Below, piece after piece: positions 24,863 to 36,138 of a stretch of DNA of 64,000 bases. The position numbers and the translations under genes are program-made. The notes beneath the pieces are model-generated. The model ran no database searches. It was not told the origin of the DNA and saw only the letters and a list, made by a program, of their open reading frames with translations. The DNA is from Tigriopus japonicus (Eukaryota > Arthropoda > Copepoda > Harpacticoida > Harpacticidae), in assembly GCA_010645155.1 (NCBI GenBank), contig CM021312.1, positions 4,853,158-4,917,157 of the forward strand, read 5' to 3'. Position 1 is the first letter of the stretch. Each line of letters starts with the position of its first letter.

Positions 24863-25528
24863 TTATAATAACATTTTATGCAGTAACCCATCCCTGCACC
24901 CATGCAGTAGTCCCATTACTCGACCACGGTCATTTATTTCTACTACGTATAACTATGCTCTCATTATGCTTCAAATATACTTGTAAATGACTTTAAAAGC
25001 TACCTAATGTCTATATTATCTCACCATATTTCCTTTTGCTAACGAAAATTCCCTATTAACATCCTGTTCCTGAATGATTCTGGTCCCCATTAATTGATTT
25101 TAGATCAATCCATCTTTTGTTTTATTCATAACATTCGAACTAAGGTTTTCCAAAAGGATATGAATAACCATCCGGAATGTCTCAGGCTGGCTAGAGTCTT
25201 AATTGTTGATATCCGTGTAAACTTTCTTTGCCTTATTGGAAATTCATAACTGTCATTCCAGTGCTATTGAACATTTATCCAAATCTAAGGTTGCCGGAGA
25301 AAGCTCGAGTACCCACGAGGAGGCCTTGCTTTACTCTGCCTTTCAAAAGAAAGGCTGAAAGATCGATAGATCCAGGGCTCTCAGTGTACGTAGTCTACAT
25401 TCACAGGCTCCTTGGCTCCAAGTCAAGAATACAAACAAGAGGAACATAGCGCAAGCAGAGGGAAATGTCAATGGGCCTCAAAAGCATCCTCCAGGAGCAA
25501 TAAGTTTTCTCAATAATTATCTGCAACA

Positions 25529-26589
25529 ATGCCGCCAAAGGTGATAGTTAATCCAGAACCAGTGGTTGTGGAGACCACAATGGATTGCGACAGTGATTAC
25601 GAGGATTATGCGATGCATGAAGTGGTGGTTCCTCCGGTGAGGGTCAGAATTCGACATAAGTGAGCTACACATAATATTGAAAAAAGTAAGAATTTTAACA
25701 TGATATGAAAGGGGGTTTAATATACAGGCCGGATTGTAAATTCACACCCGAAATGGTTGAGTTGCTCAAAAAGAAGACACCGACTGCCACGATCATCACT
25801 GAAGTAGGAGAAGAAGGTAAGTTAAAAACAAACTAATGTTCGCCAAAAACGAAATCAATGTTCCATAAAAAACACTAAATCAAATACAAACAGCAACCAA
25901 AACTCAACGAATCCAAAATCACCAATAAACTCGGTGTATTTGACAATGCCAAAAATATGGGATCGAGAAGTCTACATATTTTTTTGAGTTGTTTTGACCT
26001 GGCTCAAACATTTTTACCTTCATTCTTGATATTGGAAAACTATATTAAATCTTTGGGGATCTTGGTTCGATATAATTGAAGCGTTTTCAGGATCAAACAT
26101 GGACCATTCAAACTAAATTTCAAAACAACAAAAACAGCTGACATTCTGTAAGTGACTTATTCTAATTTTTGATTTCTTAATCTAAGGGCACTAAAAATTC
26201 TTGTAACTTTATTAAAAGTCTTATTTATCATGAGCTTCAGCTTTTATCCAGGCAAAACTCTAAAGGACATTTTTTGAGCTCCCCCTGTGAATAAATGGTA
26301 TTTTTCAACAATTCTCTAATCACTTCTTTGTTAAACATGTTTTTCCTTTTTAGATGAATTTGAATTCTTCGCCAATGACAAGCTCGTATACTCCAAACGC
26401 CATTTAAGGAAATACCCCAAGAATAAAGATGAACTTGTGGAAGTCACTCGATGGATGAACAAGGGCAAGACTTTCATGCATATGTATTTATGTACCGTGG
26501 CTGAGGGTGGGGAACCTAAAATGGTCATTGCCGACCGAAAGAACACGCCATTGGCGAAAAGGTTGATCCTAGCCTGCACCATTCAATAA
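25529..26589 (+). CDS. Three-exon gene for a 151-aa protein of unknown function
   Basis: Exons 25529-25659, 25728-25816 and 26354-26589 join in frame (phases 2 and 1) with donors gtgagc and gtaagt and acceptors atacag and ttttag. The sum is 456 nt. The ATG has A at -3. The protein starts MPPKVIVNPEPVVVE, has an acidic patch (DCDSDYEDY), then PDCKFTPEMVELLKKK. The third exon encodes EFEFFANDKLVYSKRHLRKY, WMNKGKTFMHMYLCTV and a basic tail ending LILACTIQ. No signal peptide or membrane segment is evident. EFFANDKLVYSKR loosely resembles the FEV.VNGKLVHSK strand of Rdx/SelW thioredoxin-like proteins, but the CxxC/CxxU redox motif is absent, so this is only a hint. AATAAA signals follow at 26678 and 26762. 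Confidence 0.8.
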
Positions 26590-26677
26590 ATTCCACTGTG
26601 AGACACAATCAAATGGTCAACCTTGTGGTCAGCCAGATCAGCTCATGGACAATCAGTCAAGCAAGACCTTGGCAACA

Positions 26678-26683
26678 AATAAA
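26678..26683 (+). terminator. Polyadenylation signal of the 151-aa gene
   Basis: AATAAA lies 89 nt past the stop codon of the three-exon gene. A second AATAAA at 26762-26767 is an alternative. Confidence 0.5.
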
Positions 26684-26769
26684 TGATCATAAGGATGACC
26701 AAAATATTTTGCCGCAAGACTTGAGGAAAGATTGACCATTCATTTTCAAGCTCAACTAATCAATAAATT

Positions 26770-29105
26770 TCCAATTTATAAACCAATCACTTGTGTTATT
26801 CAATGTGCTGCGTTACTTATCTGGAGCTAATTTAAGAAGTCCTAGAGTGCATACAAAAATACCCGAAGCAAAGAAGAATCTTCTTTCTTTTGTCTTTTTC
26901 ATTATTATGGAACAGAGGAGAAAGTTTTGCTAAATATGCAAGATTAGAAAGAACGACAGAAAGCCTATAAAAACTAAAGATCATAACCAAAGCAGGAAGA
27001 CTCTGTGAAACGCATGAAAATTTCCCCTATTATTACTTGGCATGTGAATTGCCAATGGACAATAAATGAACAAGGAACTTCACGTTTGGAGAGAGTTTTT
27101 TTTTAATTTGAAAGGTTCCAAAATTATTTCTTAGTGCCAGGTACTCTCTAGTGACTATTAACAGACCAAAAGGGCTCTTAGCCAAAACCGAAAGGGGTTG
27201 ACTAAAACGTGGTTGCTTAAAATGGCTCTGTAGAGTAACATTCTCGTTGGTTGTTGAAAATGGAAAAACGTGACAATTGCCGTAGTTTTCAATCAATAAA
27301 GCCTGATGAAAGTCAATGTTGTTAAATAATAAATTAAGCCATATAAGGCTTCTTGAATTGAAAGAGAAAACCAATCGGTTTTCACATTATACCTAACAAT
27401 CTTGGCGACTTTTTCCTTATATCGTTTCGGTTTTAAGTCGTTGCTTAGGCTGTTCCAAATTTCCATCACTTGTTTGACATAAATATGTTTTACCCAACTT
27501 TTATTGAATCATTCAGATTTTTCCATTCAAAGTTGTCCATTTTCTTTTGCATAATGGCTTTACTCATCCTAGCTTTACTCTACAAGTTGTCATTACCTAT
27601 GCAAAATTCGATTACAATCACTGCGTTTTGAGAATGTGTGTCTCGACGAAAATTCAGTTAGTGGGTCTTTGCCTTCTTATGCATGGTTGTCGATCCTTCA
27701 ACTAGATGTTTAGTTAATCAACACAATAATGAGGACATTTTTTATCAAGCTTCTACTTTGTACTTTCTAGCCACGCTAGGTTTGAGAAATATGAAGCCAA
27801 AGTTGCGAGTGGTAAAAGACAAAATGGTCGAAGTGCCTTGACACTCTTAGATGTTTTCTAAACTGATTTCAAGCTAGTTTGGTAAAAATCAGTGTCACAA
27901 CACATCTAAATTACGATATTTTTGATGTAAGTTTTTCCGCTCTGAAAGATTTTAAGAAAGAAAGGGATCTCCAATATTGCCAAAAGACGATTTTGATATT
28001 CTTGAGCAAGTTGTGATTATTTCCAAAATTGAAAATTTCAGTTGGCGGCAGAAATTTAAAAGATACCTTCTAAATGGCAGGTTTGGCGTTTTTTGACATA
28101 AAAGCTTCCAAAACAATACTTTATGACATGAGTGAAGAATGCTTGACATTTTATTGCTTTAAGCACAAAAAATAGCTGGTTTTCGCTGATTTAACTGAGA
28201 GGTAAAAACCAGTTAAGTATTCATTTTTCAATTGGAAGTATATCACCAAGCTGCAAAACCGACTTAATTTAGGTATAATTGGGTGATATCTGATACCTCT
28301 TATATTGTTGATTTGAAGATGTAGAAGAGAAAAGCCTTTTTCCTTGACGAATATTAAAGACAGATTACTTGATACTGATTTGCCTAAATTTGCTTTCCTT
28401 GCAATTTTTTACAATTAACCTAACTTCTTGTTATGGCATGTCCTATTTCATAATGCAAGATCTGGACTTGAAATTTAAAAAAAAATGGCGAATAAAACTT
28501 TTATTCATCTCAAACATGGATTAACTTAAAATCGAAAAAGTCTTCCAATTTCAGGGAACTGAATATCATGACAAATTGTAGGCTCTAACAAGGTAATATT
28601 AATACTCGGATTGCTCCCGCACTACGTAGACAAAAATCGAACTACTTTTGATTTGGCCAAAGTTTCAATATTCAGGAAGTGTCATTTCAAATTTGCTGCA
28701 TCAAATGTGTTTCAAAATTTACGTAGACCTCCTCCTATGAAGCGATACATTATTTGACTTGAAATATATCACGACATCAATTGCACAGTCTGAACCACAA
28801 GAATTGAGACCCAAGAATCGCCCAACTCTGATGAATGGCAACTTATTTCTGGCGTCAAAGAGCACTGGTCTCAAAACCTTGCAACAAGAAAGAAACAGAT
28901 TCCATAAGAAACAATCTGGTAAATCCTATCTTTCCTCTCGGATTAATCATGAAATCTTGAGCAATATCTATTGCAATGATAACATGCTTGAATATCAAAA
29001 AAGTGCTGCAACATGTACGTAGTTAAATTGTCCATGTTATAAATTTAGGGTCAAAAGCTTCACCTAACCTGAATTTGTATACAGTTAGAGACTTAAAGTT
29101 TAACT
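26770..29105. other. Gene-free stretch
   Basis: AT-rich, with no convincing gene. A segment at about 28791-28919 is open, is preceded by TTGCACAG and followed by GTAAAT, and could be an isolated exon, but nothing joins to it. Confidence 0.45.
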
Positions 29106-29111
29106 CAAAAA

Positions 29112-29195
29112 TGGCTTGGGGGATGAGGCATGGTTTAGTACGTAGCACATTTGTTTAATGTGCAGATGCCTGGGGTTTGATCCTGGTTGACTGCT
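29112..29195 (+). repeat. tRNA-derived SINE-like head
   Basis: TGGTTTAGTACGTAGCAC resembles an RNA polymerase III A box. CACAT-TTGTTTA-ATGTG forms a perfect 5-bp anticodon-like stem with a 7-nt loop, and GGGTTTGATCCTGG resembles a B box. The spacing is tRNA-like, but the T stem does not pair and there is no acceptor stem, so it is not a functional tRNA. A tRNA-derived SINE fragment is the likeliest reading. Confidence 0.45.
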
Positions 29196-29199
29196 AACT

Positions 29200-30608
29200 T
29201 TAAAACTTAAATCTTTGGAGTCAAAACCTACCCTTGAACTGTTTTCTCCCAACATATGGCATTGACAACAAAAAATGCCACGGTTCTTTAGCAAAAATGA
29301 CTATGGGTTTATAAAATTTCGCCACCATTCCTCTTTTTGGTGCAGTCGCAGCTGAAAGATCTGTATTTAGATTAGCTGTGATGCATGAGAACGATGCATC
29401 TCAAAACTAGTGAGCCATGCTGTACTGTATAATACAATCAGTAAGACACCTAATGTCTGTTGATGCACTGACTGCCCGACTGTGCTTCATTTTTTGCCCT
29501 TGCTCAGTGAACACGTATCTTGGTCCGGTTCACTTTCATTTGGCCCCATGATTGGAGATCATTAATAGATGGCTCCTGTCATTAGAGCATGATTGGAGAC
29601 TTGAAGTTGTGAAGCCAGTGGCAATGGCTGTCAATGCTCCTATATAACCAATACACACACACTGCCAAGATGACTCTATTATTGCAACAAAAGCTTCATC
29701 CATCAAGGCTGGAGAAGCCGGAACGACGTCCAATATTGGACACGAGTTTCGATTCAGCAGTGAAGATGCAAACGCTTGTAAGAAACCCTCTAGTTCTTAT
29801 CTAGAGCACAGGTATGGATCGCTTCAGTTTTTGATCAAGGAGGCCTACATTTCTAAGAGGGGCAAAACACTGAGTCGGAAAGTCTGAGAGTCTCGTTCAT
29901 CGATCAATATGATTTACGTGGATGGATCTATCAGACCATACTTGAGCAAACCTTTGAGATATTACTGGAGATCTTCAGAGAGGTTTCACATGGTCTCACA
30001 GGCATGTTGTGAAACAGATTTGGGTCTTAATGATGGTGTTTGCCCAAATATGGCCACCTTTGAGGAAATTGAACAATTTCAGTTTGGCCAAGCAGGGACA
30101 AAAACATGATGCACTATTAATCAAACTCTCTAATCCAAGGTATGCGGATACTGTACTGCAAGACAGGAAACTACACTACATGAAGGAAAAGGGAAATGAG
30201 AACTGGTTCTTGAACGACCACAAACCATCTTCTTGACCGATGATTTTACATTTAGTTAGTCATAAGACTGGTTGAACAGTGGTTAAGAGCTTTGAACTTC
30301 CAAGTCATGTTGAGACAATTAATAAACTTTCAATGGGGCTTCTCTGATATGAAAAGTTGCACCTACATGAATTCATGATATGGCTCCACCTCACGCTATT
30401 GTGTCGAATGTTGAAGGTTCGCTTACGGATGTGCGTACGAACGAAACATTGCTATGGAGGCCTTCGGTAGTCATGTTGTCAGTTCACAATCACAAAACGA
30501 CAACGCCTCTCCACCCTTCAAATATTAAAATGATATTAATAAATGGCTATCCATCCAAGGGTGCTTCATTAACAGAGATGAGGAGTAATTTCAAATATGA
30601 TTAAACAT
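29200..30608. other. Degenerate sequence with faint transposon-like coding
   Basis: Short interrupted frames occur throughout. The segment 30084-30236 (plus) encodes ALLIKLSNPRYADTVLQDRK and ends in NDHKPSS, which is reminiscent of the C-terminal domain of some non-LTR ORF1-like proteins. The similarity is weak and there is no other support. No complete gene. Confidence 0.3.
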
Positions 30609-30763
30609 GTAGTTGCAACACTCTCCAAGGTTGATGGAACATGTTGAGCAATGATCCTTTCTATAACGAAGCGTGACAATGGATTGCACATTGAAGCTAA
30701 AAAGTAGTTTATAAATAATTTAGATATTGGCAATATCTTTACATAGAATCAATGTCTATTAGA
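30609..30763 (+). repeat. First copy of a 155-bp duplicate flanking a gap
   Basis: It matches 31230-31384 over the full 155 bp in direct orientation with two visible differences (CAATGATCC/CAATAATCC and TTCTATAA/TTCCATAA). The first copy ends exactly at the first N. The pattern fits two haplotypes joined by a scaffolder, only one of them carrying a transposon upstream of this site. Confidence 0.9.
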
Positions 30764-30987
30764 NNNNNNNNNNNNNNNNNNNNNNNNNNNNNNNNNNNNN
30801 NNNNNNNNNNNNNNNNNNNNNNNNNNNNNNNNNNNNNNNNNNNNNNNNNNNNNNNNNNNNNNNNNNNNNNNNNNNNNNNNNNNNNNNNNNNNNNNNNNNN
30901 NNNNNNNNNNNNNNNNNNNNNNNNNNNNNNNNNNNNNNNNNNNNNNNNNNNNNNNNNNNNNNNNNNNNNNNNNNNNNNNNNNNNNNN
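30764..30987. other. Assembly gap, 224 N
   Basis: 224 N between the end of one contig and the tail of a Tc1/mariner-type transposon on the next. Most of that transposon should lie in the gap or be missing. Confidence 0.98.
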
Positions 30988-31226
30988 CCATGGACGCCGC
31001 CTGGAACTCCATGAACATGGAGGACCTCTGCACCGCCTGCGGCGCCTTCAGACGCCGCTTGGAGGCGTGCATTGCAGCCGAGGGGTCTATTTTCGAGAAA
31101 TGATGTAAGGTAGGACGAGCCCGTCACTTTACTATAAAATAATTTTTCTGTGAGACCCCATGCAAACGATCTAGGCCTTGATGAAGTTAAGTATCGGAAA
31201 ATTCCGAGGTGTTTCCGGACACCCGG
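30988..31226 (+). mobile_element. Right end of a young Tc1/mariner-type transposon
   Basis: It contains the last codons of a transposase (30990-31103), then about 120 bp of non-coding DNA and a terminus whose reverse complement begins CCGGGTGTCCGGAAACACC next to a TA at 31227-31228. TA followed by a GGGTGTCC-like end is typical of mariner-type inverted repeats. The rest of the element is lost in the gap. The following DNA is the same sequence that exists without an insert at 30609, apart from one or two base differences at the junction. Confidence 0.7.
30990..31103 (+). CDS. C-terminal fragment of a Tc1/mariner-family transposase
   Basis: The open frame enters from the gap and ends in TGA at 31101-31103. 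From the first visible Met it reads MDAAWNSMNMEDLC and then GAFRRRLEACIAAEGSIFEK. The pattern W-x-S...C..FRRRLEA.I.AEG..FE is typical of the extreme C-terminus of Tc1/mariner-like transposases in arthropods. The catalytic DDE core lies upstream in the N run. The codons are GC-rich (much richer than the surroundings) and intact, which suggests a recent arrival. The visible Met is internal, not a start. Confidence 0.65.
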   Translation: MDAAWNSMNMEDLCTACGAFRRRLEACIAAEGSIFEK

Positions 31227-31229
31227 TAC

Positions 31230-31384
31230 GTAGTTGCAACACTCTCCAAGGTTGATGGAACATGTTGAGCAATAATCCTTTCCATAACGAAGCGTGACAA
31301 TGGATTGCACATTGAAGCTAAAAAGTAGTTTATAAATAATTTAGATATTGGCAATATCTTTACATAGAATCAATGTCTATTAGA
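31230..31384 (+). repeat. Second copy of the 155-bp duplicate flanking the gap
   Basis: Direct repeat of 30609-30763 with two differences. It begins directly after the transposon end and continues into unique DNA. Confidence 0.9.
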
Positions 31385-34300
31385 TGAGTGAAAAGTACGG
31401 ACACTAATTTCGTCGGGAAGATCGTGTAGAAACAAGGAATTCCAGGGGCCAGTCGTGCATGTGAGGTTAATGACGCTTTTCCTAAATTTGACCTTAAATA
31501 ATATAATGTGACAACCTGTCAGGAATGAGACTAGAATAAGGTACTTCATATTGATTCCTTAATTAGAGGGATCTTCAAGGTGGAATAATAAACTCTAGTC
31601 AGGTTCTTCCGTAATTTGATAATTAGGTCTTCAAGTTGTCAAATTTTAAAATTGAAGTTTTTTTCAAAGCTTCGAGTTCCAACATTACACCAAATTATTC
31701 CTCAATTAGTTTTAAAATGAGGCTTATATTTCTACAAGAAAAAAGGAAGTTAAAGTCTTCAAAATGCAGTTTAAAGCCCATACAAGCCTAACAAGTTTCC
31801 TCATACATGTGGATAAACACTTTCCTCTCATAGATAACAAAGTTGAGTGTTTGGGCCAGCTCTCAGATCCGGATTGAATGCGTTCTTGTTTTTTGTTTGC
31901 TCCTTGGATGACAAATGGTATTCAGAGTCCGTTGAGAGGTTTTAAATTGTGTAAATGACCATACCCGCCCTAAAGCGCCAGTGTCATTTTTCATGGCTAT
32001 CACAAGCACGATTCACGACCACCCGAGCATCTTGCACTTAACACATTCAAATTCGCGAAGAGAGGCGTGCAGATCCGCGAGGTTCACTCTTCAAAACTGC
32101 ATCCGTCAGAATGTTTGACTCTAAAACCCCATTCGTAAGCCGCATTTTCATCTCAAATCATGAGGCAAGTGAATCCAAAAGCGTCACTCTGCGATAAAAT
32201 CTAAGTACTACAATGTATGTAGTAATGCATACAGTTGTGACACAAGAGTGTGTGTGAGTAGGGTGTTCGTCATGTTTTCCAGAAGATCTAGATTTTATGA
32301 TCCTGACCTTTGGCTCTTGAAATGAGAGGAAATGCTCATGACCGGAATGAATATGCATGCGAATATGAACGTCACTCTTATAAGGCACTCCAGTGAGTTT
32401 TAGAGCACTCATTAATAACTCAGGTTGAATAATCGAATGCACCCCGAAAGGGAGATTGCGATGTCGAAATGAAGCATGTCCAATGTAGAAACGATCTTTC
32501 ATCATTGAGATGTCAAGTTAGTCATTCAAATGACGGAATAAAAACGCCAATTTGACCGCGCGAGCAAATTATCCCCCAATTATTCAGGACTTCGTGCCAA
32601 ATCGCAAGTTATGGCAATCTTAGACACCGAAATCCGCTGACTCGTTGAAATAATTCAATTTTTCTGCTTCTGGTCGAGTATTCCAACGGACTGAACTTAG
32701 AACCAAAAACCAGGATTTGTTTGGATGAGAAGAACAAACGGAAACCAACGTTCATGTCAAATTATTTTAACCTGGATGAAAAGTCGACCAAATGCGAGAT
32801 ACGTCGAGATTAGGCGCAAAACAGACAAAGTAGACTGGTTTGGTGAGATAAATTGGAAGTACCATTAAGCCCACCACACATACTTCAAATGTAGATTAGA
32901 CCGATAGTTATGATGTTTGGCAATTTTTATTGTCAGTGTGTGCTTTTCAAATGCATTGCATGCTTTCTTTGTTGTTGGTTATTGCATATCGGAATGAGAG
33001 CGCAACAGCTGAAAAGAGAAGGAAACACAGGGTGTTGAAATTACGCAAGCTACCACAAGAATGGAAAATGCTTTTTGATGGTCAGAGATGGGGCTCTTGA
33101 ATTTCATGATCGTAAATTTAAACAGCGAGAGTAATTAATTTTAATAAGGTGCTGCCATTTGTAGGCGGGATAAGAGAGCGATTAGGTTCCCTTCTATTTA
33201 TTGCAATTTTGCGTGATACGAGCTCATATGTTCCTCGATCGGCTTCTTGATAAACTTGGTAGAATACCCTTTTCAAAGCGAGGAGCCAAAAAAGCTCCTT
33301 CTCAGGCCAAACATCATTTCTCATTGCCCGTTGGTTGGTTCGACTGATGAAAAAGAATACTTGGGGCATAATTTCTTGCCTCTTATGGATGGAGTTTCAA
33401 TTCAGTGTGAAAGTAAATGGAACTGACGAAGGATAAATAATCCCAAGGCTTGACCACAATGGACGGTCATTGATGCAAAGTGAATCTGTAATCTGCGCGA
33501 GAACCACTTCAGAAGTCTCTGAATGCAAGGGACGCGTGTGCATTTTCCCATTGATGGCCTCTTGGGGTGCAAACAATGAGTAATAAGATAGGCCGTTATC
33601 ATTATTTCAAATTTAGCCAAAAGCTCATTTCATCAGTCTCTGATCGTAGGAATTACTTTGTCCTCTTCGTCATAGTCCCCAATTTTTACTTGCCAACGAA
33701 AGAGAGTGACCAAAATAATCTCTCTCTTACTCTTGGGTTTTCATCTTTGAGCATGTATGGTTTTGTTTAGGGATTGGTTTTTAGAAAAGGGCTTTGCGAG
33801 TGCCACCAAAAGTCTCATTGGATATTTACTACTGACAGAAATGCATCTAAATTATACCAAGGGTTGCCATGGGCTGGCCAATTTCTAAGCCTGAAAAAGA
33901 AATATTACTTTCTTTTGTGCAGACGCCATCTTTGTTTGATACCGAGACATAGAACTTCCTATTGTTAATTTCATAAACAAGCAATCTTAAAGTGTCCGGT
34001 TCCGATGAAGTGAGCATAGCCAGTCATAAAAATGAGATATTCCTTGAATACGTGCAAATGACTCCTTTTATTTATACAACTTTTTCTCTATTTGGCATCA
34101 CTGTATTTATGAAGTCTTCGACAGTTGAAATCAATCTAATGGAGATGCACTTAAAAAAGTTCACCGTAAGTGAGGGTGTTAGAACCACAATAGAACTGGC
34201 TTCCCAAAAGCTAATAAACAAACAGATACACGGAGACGTACATAGAAGCATGGCAAATGAGCCATTATTGTTCGGAATTCGAGCTCTCACATCATGAAAC

Positions 34301-35308
34301 TTTTTTTTCACTCCAAGAAGTGCATTTCTTCTTCCGAACAAGTCTTGCGGTATCAAGGAAGTAGAACCTCCAATTGTGTTTGATGCTGTGGAGGGTCTGA
34401 GATCATAACAATTTATCTCTCAATCAAAATCAGATGCCCCCTTCAATTGACTCCAACCGACCAATCCGAAACAATTGCAATCAAAGATGGATTACTGAAC
34501 TATTGGGCACCTACTACTCGTATAATCGGAAACTGGCTTGAATTTAGGAAGCCCTCATCTAGAACCATTCAAAAACTATGAAATATGTTTACTACTCCAA
34601 TTCTTTTTTTCAAGTAAATGTATACTTTGGGCCACAATTACTCATTAAGTACCATTTTTGGACTCGGAGTGATTTGGAAGTTCCAACAATACCCAAAGAT
34701 TTTTTCTGAGCTAGTTGAAGGTTTCGAGTAACACCCATTAAAAACGCCTATTCGAGGGTGTCAAGGGGGGGAAATATTTTTTATCCTTTGTTGTCTCCGG
34801 CACGTAAAGAAGGTTAACATCGTTGATTAATGAATTCATTTCGAATTTCTTGATGAATATGGCCTTTAACATTGAATTAAAGTTGTGACTCAATTTCTAG
34901 AAGTTAAAGCATTTTTCAGACATTCAAAGTTGAACCACAAGTTAGCTTACCATCTGTGGACCTTAAACAAGTAAAACCTATATAAAGTATGTACGCAATC
35001 ATACCTAAATTGTGTTTAAAACACAATTTTTAAAGAAATAACTCCTTTGAACGGTAGATGGCGCTAGTATAGCTACACTTTAAACGTTCATGACGTTTAT
35101 TGGAACAGCCCATTGAATGTGTTTCTTGTGAAAGAAAATCTGAACATGGCAGCAATTTTTAAGAAAGGTGGAATTTAAAAATCTCATATTCAAAGAGTTT
35201 CTTAAACCTGGTTGGAATTATTTCTATGGCAATGAGGCCATGTTCAGGTGGATATCCTCACTTGGGCCTTGTTCAAGGCATTCATACTCGACATCAATCA
35301 CCTTTTGT
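31385..35308. other. Gene-free stretch
   Basis: No coding exon is supported. The longer frames at 32158-32505 and 33992-34297 have no domain character. A 23-nt palindrome with a single central base (AAATTGTGTTT, A, complement) lies at 35007-35029, and an AGATGGCGC word at 35056-35064. Confidence 0.45.
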
Positions 35309-35437
35309 TCAGTTCTTGGGGTAATTTGAGTCTTCAGGTTCAGCCACGGTCTCTGTTACAACAACAACATCATCAGCATCAGCATCGTCTTTGAACTCAA
35401 TCACGTTCTTTTTTCGGATGTAGAGAATGCCTACAAT
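35309..35437 (-). CDS. Candidate last exon of an unidentified membrane-type protein
   Basis: Minus-strand frame of 42 codons plus TGA. It begins IVGILYIRKKNVIEFK, which looks like the end of a hydrophobic segment followed by a basic stop-transfer cluster, then an acidic tail with DDADADD and TETVAEPEDSNYPKN. It starts right after an acceptor (ctatacgtag) that has a perfect TACTAAC branch-point word at 35453-35459. A stop codon in frame just upstream means it can only be coding if spliced. I cannot find the preceding exon. It could be the C-terminus of a single-pass receptor, but no family is recognised. Confidence 0.35.
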   Translation of the reverse strand: MVGILYIRKKNVIEFKDDADADDVVVVTETVAEPEDSNYPKN

Positions 35438-35775
35438 CTACGTATAGAAACAGTTAGTAGAGTACAAGAGGGGAGGATTTTAGAATATGTTATCAGAAAT
35501 GAGATCACAAATTGAATCGGTTAGTTGGTCGCTCACATGTCAGCGGTATGTTTCTGGCGATTAAAAACTGCTTAATCATGATGGTTTTGAATGGTCGTGG
35601 GAAACGATGCAACCTCTAAAAGAATTTGGTTTTGAGTCCAAGTTTTAATTTTTGGAAAAAGTTTTCAAGGAGTTGATTCAAGGTCGGATTTGGCATTGTC
35701 ACCATTCCAACCCTGACTGAAGATTCTGAAGAATTGTCACCCAAGGATGAGCCAAGATGTAATTGCTCAATTGAA

Positions 35776-36138
35776 TTAGAATGATGATTGCTGTTTAATG
35801 AGCCTTATTTGGGTAGGACTTCTTCCTTGAATTTGAACAGACAAGCCAGGATTACAGCTCATCCTTCTGGCAGGTAAAAAAAGCTTTAAATAATTGCTGA
35901 TATGTCCAATCCTTGAAAAACTGTTTTACCTTCTAAAGTTGATGTCTTTTGGATTTCTTCCGTGACCAAACCCCAGGTTTTGGAGTTCAGAGCCCTTGAG
36001 TTCTAAAATGAGCCTGGATATGGTTGCCCCAATAAGTGACGTGAGAGCGCATTGTTTAACAAATTGGGAAATACCCTCCAAGAATGAATACAGATTCGGC
36101 TGGATCCCATCTTCTGAACTTAATGGCTTTGCCGCCAT
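35776..36138 (-). CDS. Candidate two-exon gene, 99 aa, unknown
   Basis: Exon 36138-35930 starts with ATG in good context (caaATGG) and encodes MAAKPLSSEDGIQPNLYSFL followed by a moderately hydrophobic middle (CALTSLIGATISRLILEL) and GRNPKDINFR. A donor, AG|gtaaaa, allows splicing over a 63-nt intron with a T-rich tract and tgccag acceptor to 35866-35776, in frame, ending in TAA. The total is 300 nt. The tiny intron and exact phase agreement are encouraging; the lack of any recognised domain is not. It could instead be a chance frame. Confidence 0.35.

Noticed and set aside
25529..26589. Similarity of KGKTFMHMYLCTV to a segment of the chaperone MESD
   Set aside because: Only about a dozen residues match and the surrounding MESD core is absent.
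32158..32505. 115-codon minus-strand frame, His-rich
   Set aside because: No recognisable domain or exon signals; codon use looks like non-coding DNA.
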